A program made the position numbers and the translations under genes. From Pseudomonas viridiflava (GTDB taxonomy: Bacteria > Pseudomonadota > Gammaproteobacteria > Pseudomonadales > Pseudomonadaceae), in assembly GCF_900573885.1 (NCBI RefSeq), contig NZ_UPSE01000493.1, positions 682,001 to 746,000 on the forward strand: DNA of 64,000 nt. Direction: 5' to 3'. The notes under the pieces are model-generated. The model was not told the DNA's origin, searched no databases, and saw only the letters and a list, made by a program, of their open reading frames with translations. This document shows, piece after piece, positions 17,238 through 26,051 of the stretch (position 1 is the first letter of the stretch; each line of letters opens with the position of its first letter).

Positions 17238-17576
17238 ATGGATGTTCAGGTAATCATGCGTGATGGCGAAGCCGAATATGCGGTGCTGCCATGGGCCGAA
17301 TATCAGGCGCTTTTGCATGCGGCGGGCCGCGCGCCAGCCGCTGTTTCGGCACCGGCGGGCGGCGTCAGCGAAACGCCAGCAGCAGCTTCCAGTCTTGACG
17401 ATTTACGCGCGCTGCGCGAAGCAAAGGGTCTTACCGTAGAGGCGCTTGCGCGGACGGTGGGCATCAGTCCTCATTACCTCGAAATGATCGAAAGCGGCGA
17501 GCGCCAGCCGGACTCAGCTATTCGCCGCGCTCTGGCGTGGAATCTGGGCGTCAGCAGTTGGGAGGCCGATACATGA
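17238..17576 (+). CDS. Small helix-turn-helix (XRE-type) protein
   Basis: A 112-residue protein. The N-terminus MDVQVIMRDGEAEYAVLPW resembles antitoxin-like or prevent-host-death-type strands, a linker rich in Ala and Pro follows, and residues about 57-110 form an XRE-type helix-turn-helix (LRALREAKGLTVEALARTVG, then YLEMIESGERQPDSAIRRAL). It probably binds DNA. The ATG at 17238 is chosen because the conserved MDVQVIMRDG begins there; an in-frame ATG at 17223 is possible. It overlaps the next gene by four bases, so the three genes here form an operon. Confidence 0.82.
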   Translation: MDVQVIMRDGEAEYAVLPWAEYQALLHAAGRAPAAVSAPAGGVSETPAAASSLDDLRALREAKGLTVEALARTVGISPHYLEMIESGERQPDSAIRRALAWNLGVSSWEADT

Positions 17577-17938
17577 GCGTCAGTATCAGCCGCCAACATT
17601 GGCAGGCGCTGTTGGGTGAGCTTGCGGAGGCGCGTCGCCAGCGGCACTTGCTGACTTACCGCGCCCTGATCGAACGGTTGGAGCTACCAACCCCCGCCAT
17701 GCAAACCCTGACCGCTGCCCTTGAACACCTGGCTGCTCTGGACGCGCGCGCCGAAAACCCGTTGCGCAGCGCGTTGGTTATCAGCCAGGGCGCGAGCCGA
17801 CTGCCGCGTACCGGTTTTTTTGAATGCGCTGTCCGGTTAGGGCGTTTTAGTGGGCCGAGCGACGGCATCGCCGCTGCGTCCTGGCACGCTGCCGAAGTGG
17901 TGCGTGTGTTCGAGCATAATTACCCCGAAGAGGTGTAA
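17573..17938 (+). CDS. Conserved hypothetical protein
   Basis: A 121-residue soluble protein, not recognised. The start overlaps the HTH gene stop (ATGA) and the stop is immediately followed by the next start, so translation is tightly coupled. The first half is helical (WQALLGELAEARRQRHLLTY, LIERLELPTPAMQTLTAAL, resembling a small DNA-binding-like helical bundle); the second half holds SALVISQGASRLPRTGFFEC followed by a charged region. There is no signal peptide or membrane segment. The conserved neighbourhood suggests it works with the HTH protein. Confidence 0.75.
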   Translation: MSVSISRQHWQALLGELAEARRQRHLLTYRALIERLELPTPAMQTLTAALEHLAALDARAENPLRSALVISQGASRLPRTGFFECAVRLGRFSGPSDGIAAASWHAAEVVRVFEHNYPEEV

Positions 17939-18409
17939 GTGGTTTATTGGCGAGTCAAAGCGCGGTTGGGGTATGTCGTCGCCCGGCGCCTGATGCGCTG
18001 GCCTGCAGTGGTTAAACAGCCGCGCGTATGGGCGTGGATGGAAGGCCAGTTTGCGCGCATGGCAGCGCTGGACGACGTCGCCGCGCAAAGTTTCTACGGG
18101 CACATGCTGGTCTTTCGCGGACGAGGCTTCGGCGCGCGCGAAGAAGGCATTCGGCTGCTGGGAAAAGCCGCTGCGGGCGGCGATGCCAAGTCGGCTTACC
18201 AGCTCGGGGTGCTGAGCCTGGCCGGTGACACGCGCAACGCGCCGGATGGTGTCGAGGCTGCGCGGTGGTGGACTCTGGCCGCAGACGCAGGCCATCCATT
18301 GGCAGCCCGCCGTCTGGCGCAGTTATATGCGCACGGGGAGCACGGCCTGGCGGCAGACCCGGCGCTTGCCGAGCGTTATGCCCAACGCGCCAGCGAATTG
18401 GGCCTCTAG
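17939..18409 (+). CDS. Sel1-repeat protein (GTG start)
   Basis: A 156-residue protein with about three Sel1-like repeats (EEGIRLLGKAAAGGDAKSAY, VEAARWWTLAADAGHPLAAR, ADPALAERYAQRASELGL), a helical scaffold for protein contacts. The N-terminus (VKARLGYVVARRLMRW) is basic and amphipathic. The start is GTG at 17939, directly adjoining the previous stop, with GAAGAGG a few bases before. The stop abuts, with no spacer, the stop of the convergent EAL gene. It is the third gene of the HTH operon and is distantly like the protein at 1009. Confidence 0.78.
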   Translation: MVYWRVKARLGYVVARRLMRWPAVVKQPRVWAWMEGQFARMAALDDVAAQSFYGHMLVFRGRGFGAREEGIRLLGKAAAGGDAKSAYQLGVLSLAGDTRNAPDGVEAARWWTLAADAGHPLAARRLAQLYAHGEHGLAADPALAERYAQRASELGL

Positions 18410-20170
18410 TCAGGCCGACAGTTTTTCCGTGTCGATAATGTGCAGGCTATAGCCGGGCACGTTTTTCGCCTGGCGTTTAGCTTCCGAAGCCAGTCCGGCC
18501 AACTGCGCCGCGTCCAGGTTCGCGCAACTGGACGGGTGCAGATGCACCACACCCAACGACAGCGACAACAACGGAAACTCTTCGCGGTGGCCTTTGCGGT
18601 TATGGGCGATAAAGCAGCCGGCCTCCAGATGTTCTGCGCTGTAGAAGCGCCGGCACTGGCCTTGGAAGTCCTCCAGCAGCTGATTCAGGCGCGCACGCCA
18701 GTCTTCCGAGCCCAACACCAGAAGGAAGTCGTCACCGCCGATATGGCCGACGAAATCGCGAGTGGGGTCTACACGTTCATTCAGGCATTGCGCCAGGCAC
18801 AACAGAATTTCGTCGCCCTTGGCGTAGCCGTACAGGTCGTTGAACGGCTTGAAACTGTCGATATCCACGTAGCAAATCACCGCCTCGCGGCTCTGTTGCA
18901 AGAGGCGAGTGAGGCATTGCTGAATCGGCACGTTGCCTGGCAGCAAAGTGAGTGGATTGGCATGCCGTGCCTGCTGAATTTTCAGTTCGGTAATCAACTT
19001 GAGTACGTCGATTACACGTCCCAGGCCGAGGTAACGACCCTGCAGGGTGATGATGAAATCCTCTTCCATGCGTTGCCGCGCGCGGCTGGTGAGCAGGCGG
19101 CTGACCTTTTGCAGGCTCTGGCCGACGTCCACAGCGAGGAAGTCTGTGCTCATTAAACGGCTGATCGGTTTGCGCGCGAACAGGTCGGTTGCGAAGGGTT
19201 TCAGCAAGGCGTCGGACAGCGAGTGGCGATGCACGATACCGACCGGCTCCTGATCCTCGTTCAATACGGCCAGGGAGTTGAGATTGGCCTGGGCACGGAA
19301 TGCTTCCAGCACGGCGGCGATGGGCAGGCTTTCGCTCACGGCGGGCTGTTCGTTGAGGAGCGCGCTGAGGTCGCTGCCTTCATCACTCAATGCCGGCGCG
19401 CTGGCGTCCAGTTTCGGCAGCAGGCTGCGAGCATCCCGTGGCGGCAGTTCCTGCGGGCGGCTGAGCAAATAGCCTTGCAGCAAGTCGACGCCCATTTCCG
19501 CCAGCACGGTCAGCTCTTCGGTCAGTTCGATGCCTTCGGCAATCACCTGAGCGCGAGAGGCTTTGGCCATTTGCAGAATGGACCCGACGAACTCGCGCTT
19601 CACGGCATCCTGGTGAATGCCGTCGATAAAGTGCCGATCAATCTTCACGTAGTCGGGGCGCAGTTCGGACCATAAACGCAGGCTCGAATAACCCGCGCCG
19701 AGATCGTCCAGAGCAATCGAGAAACCCATGGCGCGGTAGTGGTGGAGGGCCGTGTAGAGCAGCGAAAAATCCTCGGTAGGGGATTGCTCCGTCAGCTCGA
19801 TGACCACCTGGCTGGGCGGAATGCCGTATTTCTGCAGTAACTGAAGCGTGCGACCCGGCTGGTGGGAGGGCTCCAGCAAAGAATCCGGCGAGACGTTGAG
19901 GAACAGTTTGCCTTCGAGCGTTTGCTCGCTGAACGAGCGGCACGCGCTTTTGCGGCAGGCGAGTTCAAGTTCGCTCAGGCGGCCGGCGTGACGCGCGACA
20001 CCGAACAGGTTTACCGGGGAGTGCAGTGGGCTATTGGACGGGCCGCGCGTTAGCGCTTCGTAGCCGAGTATGCGTCGCTCGGACAGCGACACGATGGGCT
20101 GAAACAGGCTATGCAGGTCGCCGTGAGCAAGGATGTGGTCCAGCGCGCTCAACTGCTCGGTGACGGTCAT
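18410..20170 (-). CDS. EAL-CBS-GGDEF signalling protein
   Basis: A 586-residue cytosolic cyclic-di-GMP protein with domains in the order EAL (about 15-250), CBS pair (about 270-390) and GGDEF-like (about 420-580). The EAL domain keeps the signature E38-A39-L40, the Asn in LFLNVSP, the DDLGAGYSSL motif, Lys in YVKIDRHFI, and QGYLLSRP, so it should be an active c-di-GMP phosphodiesterase. The GGDEF motif reads GGDDF (478-482) and is preceded by His rather than Arg, so cyclase activity is doubtful; it may bind GTP and act as a sensor. No membrane segment is seen. The layout matches PA3258 of P. aeruginosa. Confidence 0.9.
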   Translation of the reverse strand: MTVTEQLSALDHILAHGDLHSLFQPIVSLSERRILGYEALTRGPSNSPLHSPVNLFGVARHAGRLSELELACRKSACRSFSEQTLEGKLFLNVSPDSLLEPSHQPGRTLQLLQKYGIPPSQVVIELTEQSPTEDFSLLYTALHHYRAMGFSIALDDLGAGYSSLRLWSELRPDYVKIDRHFIDGIHQDAVKREFVGSILQMAKASRAQVIAEGIELTEELTVLAEMGVDLLQGYLLSRPQELPPRDARSLLPKLDASAPALSDEGSDLSALLNEQPAVSESLPIAAVLEAFRAQANLNSLAVLNEDQEPVGIVHRHSLSDALLKPFATDLFARKPISRLMSTDFLAVDVGQSLQKVSRLLTSRARQRMEEDFIITLQGRYLGLGRVIDVLKLITELKIQQARHANPLTLLPGNVPIQQCLTRLLQQSREAVICYVDIDSFKPFNDLYGYAKGDEILLCLAQCLNERVDPTRDFVGHIGGDDFLLVLGSEDWRARLNQLLEDFQGQCRRFYSAEHLEAGCFIAHNRKGHREEFPLLSLSLGVVHLHPSSCANLDAAQLAGLASEAKRQAKNVPGYSLHIIDTEKLSA

Positions 20171-20186
20171 GGGTCGCTCTCAGTCC

Positions 20187-20224
20187 TGAAAAAACAAAGG
20201 GGCTGATATCGCTATCAGCCCCTT
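20187..20224 (-). terminator. Terminator downstream of prc
   Basis: The 12-base-pair stem AAGGGGCTGATA / TATCAGCCCCTT with a four-base loop, read on the minus strand, is followed by TTTGTTTTTT. It lies between the prc stop and the start of the EAL gene. Confidence 0.9.
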
Positions 20225-20262
20225 ATTTCACGACAGTTTGATGACTGCTTGATGACGCTCCG

Positions 20263-22350
20263 TCACTGCTTGGCCATCGCCGAATTCAGACCCAGATAGT
20301 CGAGCAGAATCTGGCCCGTTTCGGACAGGTAGGCATCGTCTTCAGGTTTCAGTTTATCGTCTTCAGTTGGCAACGCGTCTTCGTCCACCTTCTTGAGTTC
20401 TTTCAACGGCTCCTCGCCTTTGGCAGCACGGCGGGTGTTCTCCATGGCCAACTGCTGGGTTTCGATGTCGGTGTGCTGGGCGCGTCGTTTGACTTCATTG
20501 AGGCTCACGGTGGTTTCGTGGCTCAGCTTTTGCGCCAGTTCCAGGCGCTCGCGGGTGAAGACAAAATCGGCATCTTTGGCTACGCGAGCGTCATGGCGGG
20601 CTTTCAGCTCGACGAGGAACGGTTTGAACGGGTCGCTCTCGGGCTTGATCGCCGGGCGAATGCTGTCCCATGGCATGGCTTCGGGCAGGGCGCTTTCGCC
20701 GATTTCCTTGGTGTCGACCACCGCCGGGTAGGCGATGTCCGGTAGCACGCCCTGGTGTTGAGTGCTCTGGCCGGAGACGCGGTAGAACTTCGCCAGGGTC
20801 AGTTTCAGCTCGCCATGGTTAAGCGGCTGAATGGTTTGCACGGTGCCTTTGCCGAAAGTCTGACCGCCGAGAATCAATGCGCGGTGGTAGTCCTGCATGG
20901 CGCCGGCAAAAATCTCCGAAGCCGAGGCGGAAAGACGGTTCACCAGCAGTGCCATCGGGCCGCTGTAGTAGGTGCCGGGATTTTCGTCGGCCAGCACGTC
21001 GACGCGACCATCGGCGTTACGCACCAGTACGGTCGGCCCCTGGTTGATAAACAGGCCAGTCAGCTCGGTGGCTTCCTGAAGCGAGCCGCCGCCGTTGTTG
21101 CGCAGGTCGATAACCACGCCATCGACTTTTTCTTTCTGCAACTCGGCCAGCAGCTTCTTCACGTCGCGCGTGGTGCTTTTGTAGTCCGGGTCGCCGGCGC
21201 GGAAGGCTTTGAAGTCCAGGTAAAACGCAGGAATTTCGATAACGCCGAGCTTGTAGTCACGGCCATCGTGCTTGAGTTTGAGCACCGACTTCTTCGCCGC
21301 CTGCTCTTCAAGTTTCACGGCTTCGCGGGTGATCGAAACGACTTTGCTGGTCTGGTCATTCGGGCCATTGGTAGCAGGTACCACTTCCAGGCGAACCACC
21401 GAGCCTTTCGGGCCGCGAATGAGTTTGACCACTTCGTCCAGGCGCCAGCCAATCACATCGACCATCTCGCCGTTGCCTTGGGCAACGCCGACGATCTTGT
21501 CAGCCGGGGCAACCTGTTTGCTCTTGTCGGCAGGACCTGCCGGCACCAGGCGCACGACTTTCACGGTGTCGTTATCGCTTTGCAGCACGGCACCGATGCC
21601 TTCGAGCGACAGGCTCATATTGATGTCGAAGTTTTCCGCGCTGTCGGGCGACAGATAATTGGTGTGCGGATCGTAAGACTGGGCGAAGGTGTTGATGTAG
21701 GCCTGGAAAATGTCTTCGCCACGGGTCTGCTCAAGGCGCGACAACTGATTCTTGTAGCGCTTGCTGAGCAGCTCCTGAATGGCAGCCGTTTCCTTGCCGG
21801 CAATTTTCAAGCGCAGCACTTCATCTTTCACGCGCTTGCGCCAGAGCTCGTCGAGCTCTGCGGTGTCTTTGGCCCAAGGCGCTTTTTCGCGGTCGACCAT
21901 CAGGCTTTCATCAACGCCGAAGTCAATCTTGTCGATGCCTTTGTTAAGCAAACCGGTGGCGTAATCGAGGCGCTGTTTCAGACGGTCGAGGTGACGCTTG
22001 TAAATGATGAACCCCGGATCGAGATCGCCACTCTTAAGGAAATCGTCGAACTGTGTGCGCCACTTATCAAACTCGGCGATATCGCCGGCGGTGAAGTAAC
22101 TGCGCGAAGGATCGAGGAGCTTGAGATAGCTCTCGTAAATGATCACCGAGCGCTCATCGTTGAGCGGCGGTTTGCTGTAGTGGTGGCGCTTGAGCAGCTC
22201 CACTACGTTGAGACTGGCGATTACCTGCTCGCGGTCTGGTTGCAACGTATCCCAGCTGTTCTTGGCGGTGGCAGTGGCGCACGCGGCAAGCGGAAGGGCA
22301 CTGAAACCGATCAAAAGGGCTAAGGCGGAACTGGGGAAAAAGCGCTGCAT
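20263..22350 (-). CDS. prc: Tail-specific periplasmic protease Prc (AlgO)
   Basis: A 695-residue S41 carboxy-terminal processing protease. The order is a signal sequence, the N-terminal helical domain (DREQVIASLNVVELLKRHHY), a PDZ domain (about 225-310, VKVVRLVPAGPADKSKQ), and the catalytic core with the Ser in NRLSASASEIFAG and the Lys in LGGQTFGKGTVQ. It trims C-termini of envelope proteins and affects the MucA/alginate stress pathway in P. aeruginosa. The signal ends in LPLAAC, a possible lipobox (Cys24), which the P. aeruginosa protein lacks. The start MQRFFPSS at 22350 gives a normal signal peptide; an ATG at 22383 is the alternative. Confidence 0.93.
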   Translation of the reverse strand: MQRFFPSSALALLIGFSALPLAACATATAKNSWDTLQPDREQVIASLNVVELLKRHHYSKPPLNDERSVIIYESYLKLLDPSRSYFTAGDIAEFDKWRTQFDDFLKSGDLDPGFIIYKRHLDRLKQRLDYATGLLNKGIDKIDFGVDESLMVDREKAPWAKDTAELDELWRKRVKDEVLRLKIAGKETAAIQELLSKRYKNQLSRLEQTRGEDIFQAYINTFAQSYDPHTNYLSPDSAENFDINMSLSLEGIGAVLQSDNDTVKVVRLVPAGPADKSKQVAPADKIVGVAQGNGEMVDVIGWRLDEVVKLIRGPKGSVVRLEVVPATNGPNDQTSKVVSITREAVKLEEQAAKKSVLKLKHDGRDYKLGVIEIPAFYLDFKAFRAGDPDYKSTTRDVKKLLAELQKEKVDGVVIDLRNNGGGSLQEATELTGLFINQGPTVLVRNADGRVDVLADENPGTYYSGPMALLVNRLSASASEIFAGAMQDYHRALILGGQTFGKGTVQTIQPLNHGELKLTLAKFYRVSGQSTQHQGVLPDIAYPAVVDTKEIGESALPEAMPWDSIRPAIKPESDPFKPFLVELKARHDARVAKDADFVFTRERLELAQKLSHETTVSLNEVKRRAQHTDIETQQLAMENTRRAAKGEEPLKELKKVDEDALPTEDDKLKPEDDAYLSETGQILLDYLGLNSAMAKQ

Positions 22351-22487
22351 GCTGAGTCGACGCGAGGGTAGTTGATAACGCATATTAGGCCGTCTTTGAG
22401 AGCGCCGGTTCCGTTGGCCCCGGCTGCATAATGCAAATAGCTCGATGGTTCGCACCGGGCTCAGTCCGAACTCACTATGGAGGCACC

Positions 22488-23450
22488 GTGAAGGCATTGC
22501 AAGGCGTTGAAGGACGCGCTGAATGGGCAGATCGACCAAGTCTCACCTGCGACGTCGGACAGATCCGAATTCGCGTTGCGGCGGCCGGTCTCAATCGAGC
22601 CGACCTGCTGCAGATTGCCGGTCATTATCCGCCGCCTCCGGGTGCCAGCGACACGCTGGGGCTGGAGTGTTCCGGGGTTATCACCGAGGTGGGCGCAGGC
22701 AGTTCATGGCAGGTGGGCGATCGCGTTTGCGCGCTGTTGGCGGGCGGTGCGATGGCCGAGGAAGTGGTGGTCGATGGCCGTCACGCTTTGCCAGTACCGC
22801 AGGGCCTGAGTCTGGTTGAAGCGGCCGTGATTCCCGAGGTGTATGCCACCGCCTGGCTGAACATTTTTCAACTGGCGCAGTTGAAGCCGGGTGAGAAGGT
22901 GTTGCTGCATGCCGGCGCCAGCGGCGTGGGGTCGGCCGCTATTCAGTTGTGCAAGGCATTTGGTAACCCGTGCTGGGTCAGCGTCGGCTCGGCGGATCGT
23001 CTGGCCTACTGCGAAAACCTTGGCGCCCAAGGCGGCGTGCTGCGAGACAAAGACCTCGAAAGTCTGCGCGATTTCGCACCCTTCGATGTGATTCTGGATC
23101 CGGTGGGCGCGAACTACGCCGAGCTCAACCAGCAGGTAATCGCGCTTGATGGGCGCTGGGTGTCCATTGGCGTAATGGGCGGCCGCAAAGCGACGTTTGA
23201 CCTGGGCTTGATGCTGGCCAAACGCGTGCAGTTCTGCGGCTCCACGCTGCGTAGCCGAAACGATCAATTCAAGGCCGATTTGCTGATCGACTTGAGTCAG
23301 CACGTCTGGCCGTTGTTCACCGAGGGTCGACTAAAACCGCAATTGGAGCGTACCTTTGCCAGTAAGGATGTGGAGGCCGCTTTTGCTGCGCTCGCCAGCA
23401 ATACTGTGTCCGGAAAGGTTGCGTTGCTGTTGGATGAATCTCTAAGTTAA
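22488..23450 (+). CDS. NAD(P)H quinone oxidoreductase, MDR/zeta-crystallin family
   Basis: A 320-residue zinc-free medium-chain dehydrogenase of the quinone oxidoreductase (QOR/PIG3) type. Motifs are RIRVAAAGLNRADLLQ, LGLECSGVITEVGAG, and the Rossmann loop LHAGASGVGSAAIQLCKAFG at about residues 138-157, followed by FDVILDPVGANY. It uses NADPH to reduce quinones or enones in the cytosol. GTG at 22488, seven bases after GGAGG, is chosen; this MKALQGVEG start is the usual one, and an upstream ATG would overlap the prc promoter. It is divergent from prc. Confidence 0.9.
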   Translation: MKALQGVEGRAEWADRPSLTCDVGQIRIRVAAAGLNRADLLQIAGHYPPPPGASDTLGLECSGVITEVGAGSSWQVGDRVCALLAGGAMAEEVVVDGRHALPVPQGLSLVEAAVIPEVYATAWLNIFQLAQLKPGEKVLLHAGASGVGSAAIQLCKAFGNPCWVSVGSADRLAYCENLGAQGGVLRDKDLESLRDFAPFDVILDPVGANYAELNQQVIALDGRWVSIGVMGGRKATFDLGLMLAKRVQFCGSTLRSRNDQFKADLLIDLSQHVWPLFTEGRLKPQLERTFASKDVEAAFAALASNTVSGKVALLLDESLS

Positions 23451-23598
23451 TCAGCAGTTTCCATTGCGCTTTTATATTGCTGTTCCGTGGCATCGATTGG
23501 GTAAAGCAATCGTTGCCATGGTTTCAATCAATATGCTCTTTCAGGCAGATCGGCCTACTATCCTTCCTGTAAATTTTCCAACCAGAAGGATTTAGCGA

Positions 23599-24162
23599 AT
23601 GTCTCTGATCAATACCGAAGTCAAACCGTTCACCGCCAATGCTTTCCACAACGGTAAATTCATCGAAGTGACCGAGCAGTCCCTGAAGGGCAAGTGGTCG
23701 GTCCTGATCTTCATGCCGGCAGCATTCACCTTTAACTGCCCGACCGAAATTGAAGACGCCGCTAACAACTACGCTGAATTCCAGAAAGCCGGCGCTGAAG
23801 TGTACATCGTCACCACCGACACCCATTTCTCCCACAAGGTATGGCACGAAACCTCGCCAGCTGTTGGCAAGGCTCAGTTCCCGCTGATCGGCGACCCGAC
23901 TCACCAGCTGACCAACGCTTTCGGCGTGCACATTGCTGAAGAAGGTCTGGCACTGCGCGGTACTTTCGTGATCAACCCTGAAGGCCTGATCAAGACCGTA
24001 GAAATTCACTCCAACGAGATCGCTCGTGACGTGTCTGAAACTCTGCGTAAGTTGAAAGCTGCTCAGTACACCGCTGCTCACCCAGGTGAAGTGTGCCCAG
24101 CCAAGTGGAAAGAAGGCGAAGCCACCCTGGCTCCGTCTCTGGACCTGGTCGGCAAGATCTAA
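23599..24162 (+). CDS. ahpC: Alkyl hydroperoxide reductase, peroxiredoxin subunit
   Basis: A 187-residue two-cysteine peroxiredoxin. The peroxidatic Cys47 sits in FTFNCPTE and the resolving Cys166 in HPGEVCPAKW, with the usual length. It reduces hydrogen peroxide and alkyl hydroperoxides in the cytosol and is recycled by AhpF, encoded next. The ribosome site AGAAGGA lies upstream of ATG. In relatives OxyR activates this gene; the 150-base upstream region has a TACTAT -10-like element near 23558, but no clear OxyR site could be read. Codon use is strongly biased, fitting high expression. Confidence 0.97.
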   Translation: MSLINTEVKPFTANAFHNGKFIEVTEQSLKGKWSVLIFMPAAFTFNCPTEIEDAANNYAEFQKAGAEVYIVTTDTHFSHKVWHETSPAVGKAQFPLIGDPTHQLTNAFGVHIAEEGLALRGTFVINPEGLIKTVEIHSNEIARDVSETLRKLKAAQYTAAHPGEVCPAKWKEGEATLAPSLDLVGKI

Positions 24163-24293
24163 AAAACGACTCCAAGCCCGCTGCGCAGTCACGCGGCGGC
24201 ATTGAAAAACAGATCCGCCATTTCGTAGTCAGCCGGGTTTGGAACTCGTTTAAGCAAGCAGCGCTGCGGGGCTCTATCGGCTCCGCACGCCCA

Positions 24294-24327
24294 ATGCCTG
24301 GGCGCGATCCGCTCGGGCATTTTTTTC
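24294..24327 (+). terminator. Terminator inside the ahpC-ahpF gap
   Basis: ATGCCTGGGCG and CGCTCGGGCAT form an 11-base-pair stem (two GT pairs) around a five-base loop and are followed by a run of T to 24327. It should stop most ahpC transcripts before ahpF, giving more AhpC than AhpF, unless ahpF has its own promoter. Confidence 0.85.
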
Positions 24328-24358
24328 CCTGAATTTTGTAAACGGAAGGTACCGCATC

Positions 24359-25915
24359 ATGTTGGACGCCACTCTGAAGACCCAGTTGAAGGCTTACCTC
24401 GAGAAGGTTACTCAGCCATTCGAGATCGTCGCGTCCCTCGATGACAGCGACAAATCCCGTGAACTCAGCGGCCTGCTGAACGACATCGTCAGCCTGACCG
24501 ACAAAATTACCCTGCGTGAAGATGGCAACGATGCCCGTAAGCCGTCTTTCGCTTTGAATCGTCCTGGCGCCAATATCAGCCTGCGTTTTGCTGGTATTCC
24601 CATGGGCCACGAATTCACTTCGCTGGTGCTGGCCCTGCTGCAAGTCGGCGGCCACCCATCGAAAGTCGCTGCGGAGGTGATCGAGCAGATCAAGAACATT
24701 CCGGGCGAATTCAATTTTGAAACTTACTTCTCGCTGTCCTGCCAGAACTGCCCGGACGTGGTGCAGGCGCTGAACCTGATGGCCGTGCTCAATCCGAACA
24801 TCCGCCACGTTGCTATCGACGGCGCGCTGTTCCAGGAAGAAGTCGAGCAGCGTCAGATCATGTCGGTGCCAAGCATTTACCTGAACGGCGAACTGTTCGG
24901 TCAGGGCCGCATGGACGTTGAACAGGTACTGGCGAAAATCGACACCGGCGCTGCTGCCCGTGACGCCGAGAAGCTCAACAGCAAAGAAGCCTTCGACGTA
25001 TTGGTGGTTGGCGGTGGCCCAGCCGGTGCCGCAGCCGCTATTTATGCCGCTCGTAAAGGCATCCGCACCGGTGTGGCGGCGGAGCGTTTCGGCGGTCAGG
25101 TGCTCGACACCATGGCCATCGAGAACTTCATTTCCGTGCAGGAAACCGAAGGCCCGAAACTGGCCCGTGCCCTTGAAGAACACGTGAAGCAGTACGAAGT
25201 CGACATCATGAACCTGCAACGTGCCAGTGCCCTGGTGCCTGCAAAAAATGCCGGCGAGCTGCACGAGATCAAGTTCGAAAGCGGCGCGTCGCTGAAGGCC
25301 AAAACCGTGATTCTGGCCACCGGTGCCCGCTGGCGTGAAATGAACGTGCCGGGTGAGCAGGAATATCGCAATCGCGGCGTGGCGTACTGCCCGCACTGCG
25401 ACGGCCCGTTGTTCAAAGGCAAGCGCGTGGCAGTGATCGGTGGTGGTAACTCTGGTGTGGAAGCGGCCATCGACCTGGCCGGTATCGTCAGCCACGTGAC
25501 CCTGATCGAATTCGACAGCAAGCTGCGCGCTGATGCCGTGCTGCAACGCAAACTGCACAGCCTGCCGAACGTCAACGTGATCACCAGCGCGCTGACCAGC
25601 GAAGTGAAAGGCGACGGCCAGAAAGTCACCGGCCTGGTGTACAAAGACCGCAACTCCGATGAGTTCATCAACATCGAGCTGGAAGGCATCTTTGTGCAGA
25701 TCGGTCTGCTGCCAAACAGCGAGTGGCTGAAGGGCACCATCGAGTTGTCGAACCGTGGCGAGATTATTGTCGACGCCCGTGGTGAAACGTCGCTGCCAGG
25801 CATCTTCGCTGCTGGCGACGTGACCACCGTACCGTACAAGCAGATCGTCATCGCGGTAGGCGAGGGTGCCAAGGCTTCCCTCAGCGCGTTTGATCACCTG
25901 ATCCGTACCACCTGA
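24359..25915 (+). CDS. ahpF: Alkyl hydroperoxide reductase subunit F
   Basis: A 518-residue flavoprotein disulfide reductase. The N-terminal double-thioredoxin domain carries the redox pair Cys128-Cys131 (SCQNCPD), the FAD site GGGPAGAAAAIYAARKG is near residue 217, the catalytic pair Cys344-Cys347 is in YCPHCDGP, and the NADH-site glycines are in VIGGGNSGVEAA. It passes electrons from NADH to AhpC. The ATG follows GGAAGG by about eight bases. It lies 196 bases after ahpC with a terminator between, and is closed by a strong terminator. Confidence 0.97.
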   Translation: MLDATLKTQLKAYLEKVTQPFEIVASLDDSDKSRELSGLLNDIVSLTDKITLREDGNDARKPSFALNRPGANISLRFAGIPMGHEFTSLVLALLQVGGHPSKVAAEVIEQIKNIPGEFNFETYFSLSCQNCPDVVQALNLMAVLNPNIRHVAIDGALFQEEVEQRQIMSVPSIYLNGELFGQGRMDVEQVLAKIDTGAAARDAEKLNSKEAFDVLVVGGGPAGAAAAIYAARKGIRTGVAAERFGGQVLDTMAIENFISVQETEGPKLARALEEHVKQYEVDIMNLQRASALVPAKNAGELHEIKFESGASLKAKTVILATGARWREMNVPGEQEYRNRGVAYCPHCDGPLFKGKRVAVIGGGNSGVEAAIDLAGIVSHVTLIEFDSKLRADAVLQRKLHSLPNVNVITSALTSEVKGDGQKVTGLVYKDRNSDEFINIELEGIFVQIGLLPNSEWLKGTIELSNRGEIIVDARGETSLPGIFAAGDVTTVPYKQIVIAVGEGAKASLSAFDHLIRTT

Positions 25916-25932
25916 TTGCTTGGGTGATATGC

Positions 25933-25965
25933 AAAAAAGGCAGCCTTCGGGCTGCCTTTTTTTGT
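25933..25965 (+). terminator. Terminator after ahpF
   Basis: AAAGGCAGCC-TTCG-GGCTGCCTTT, flanked by A and T runs, forms a strong hairpin 18 bases after the ahpF stop. The symmetric flanks would also allow it to work for the convergent HAD gene. Confidence 0.93.
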
Positions 25966-25981
25966 GGGCGCGGTTGCCAGT

Positions 25982-26014
25982 GTTGGGCTTCGCTTTGCTC
26001 AACCCAACCTACGG
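25982..26014. repeat. GTTGGGCTTCGC repeat, single copy
   Basis: GTTGGGCTTCGC-tttGCTCAACCCAACCTACG is one self-palindromic unit of the family at 4261. It lies between the ahpF terminator and the end of the HAD gene. Confidence 0.8.
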
Positions 26015-26051
26015 TTTGCAATTCCCCGATAGCCAGCCCAACGAATCAGCG

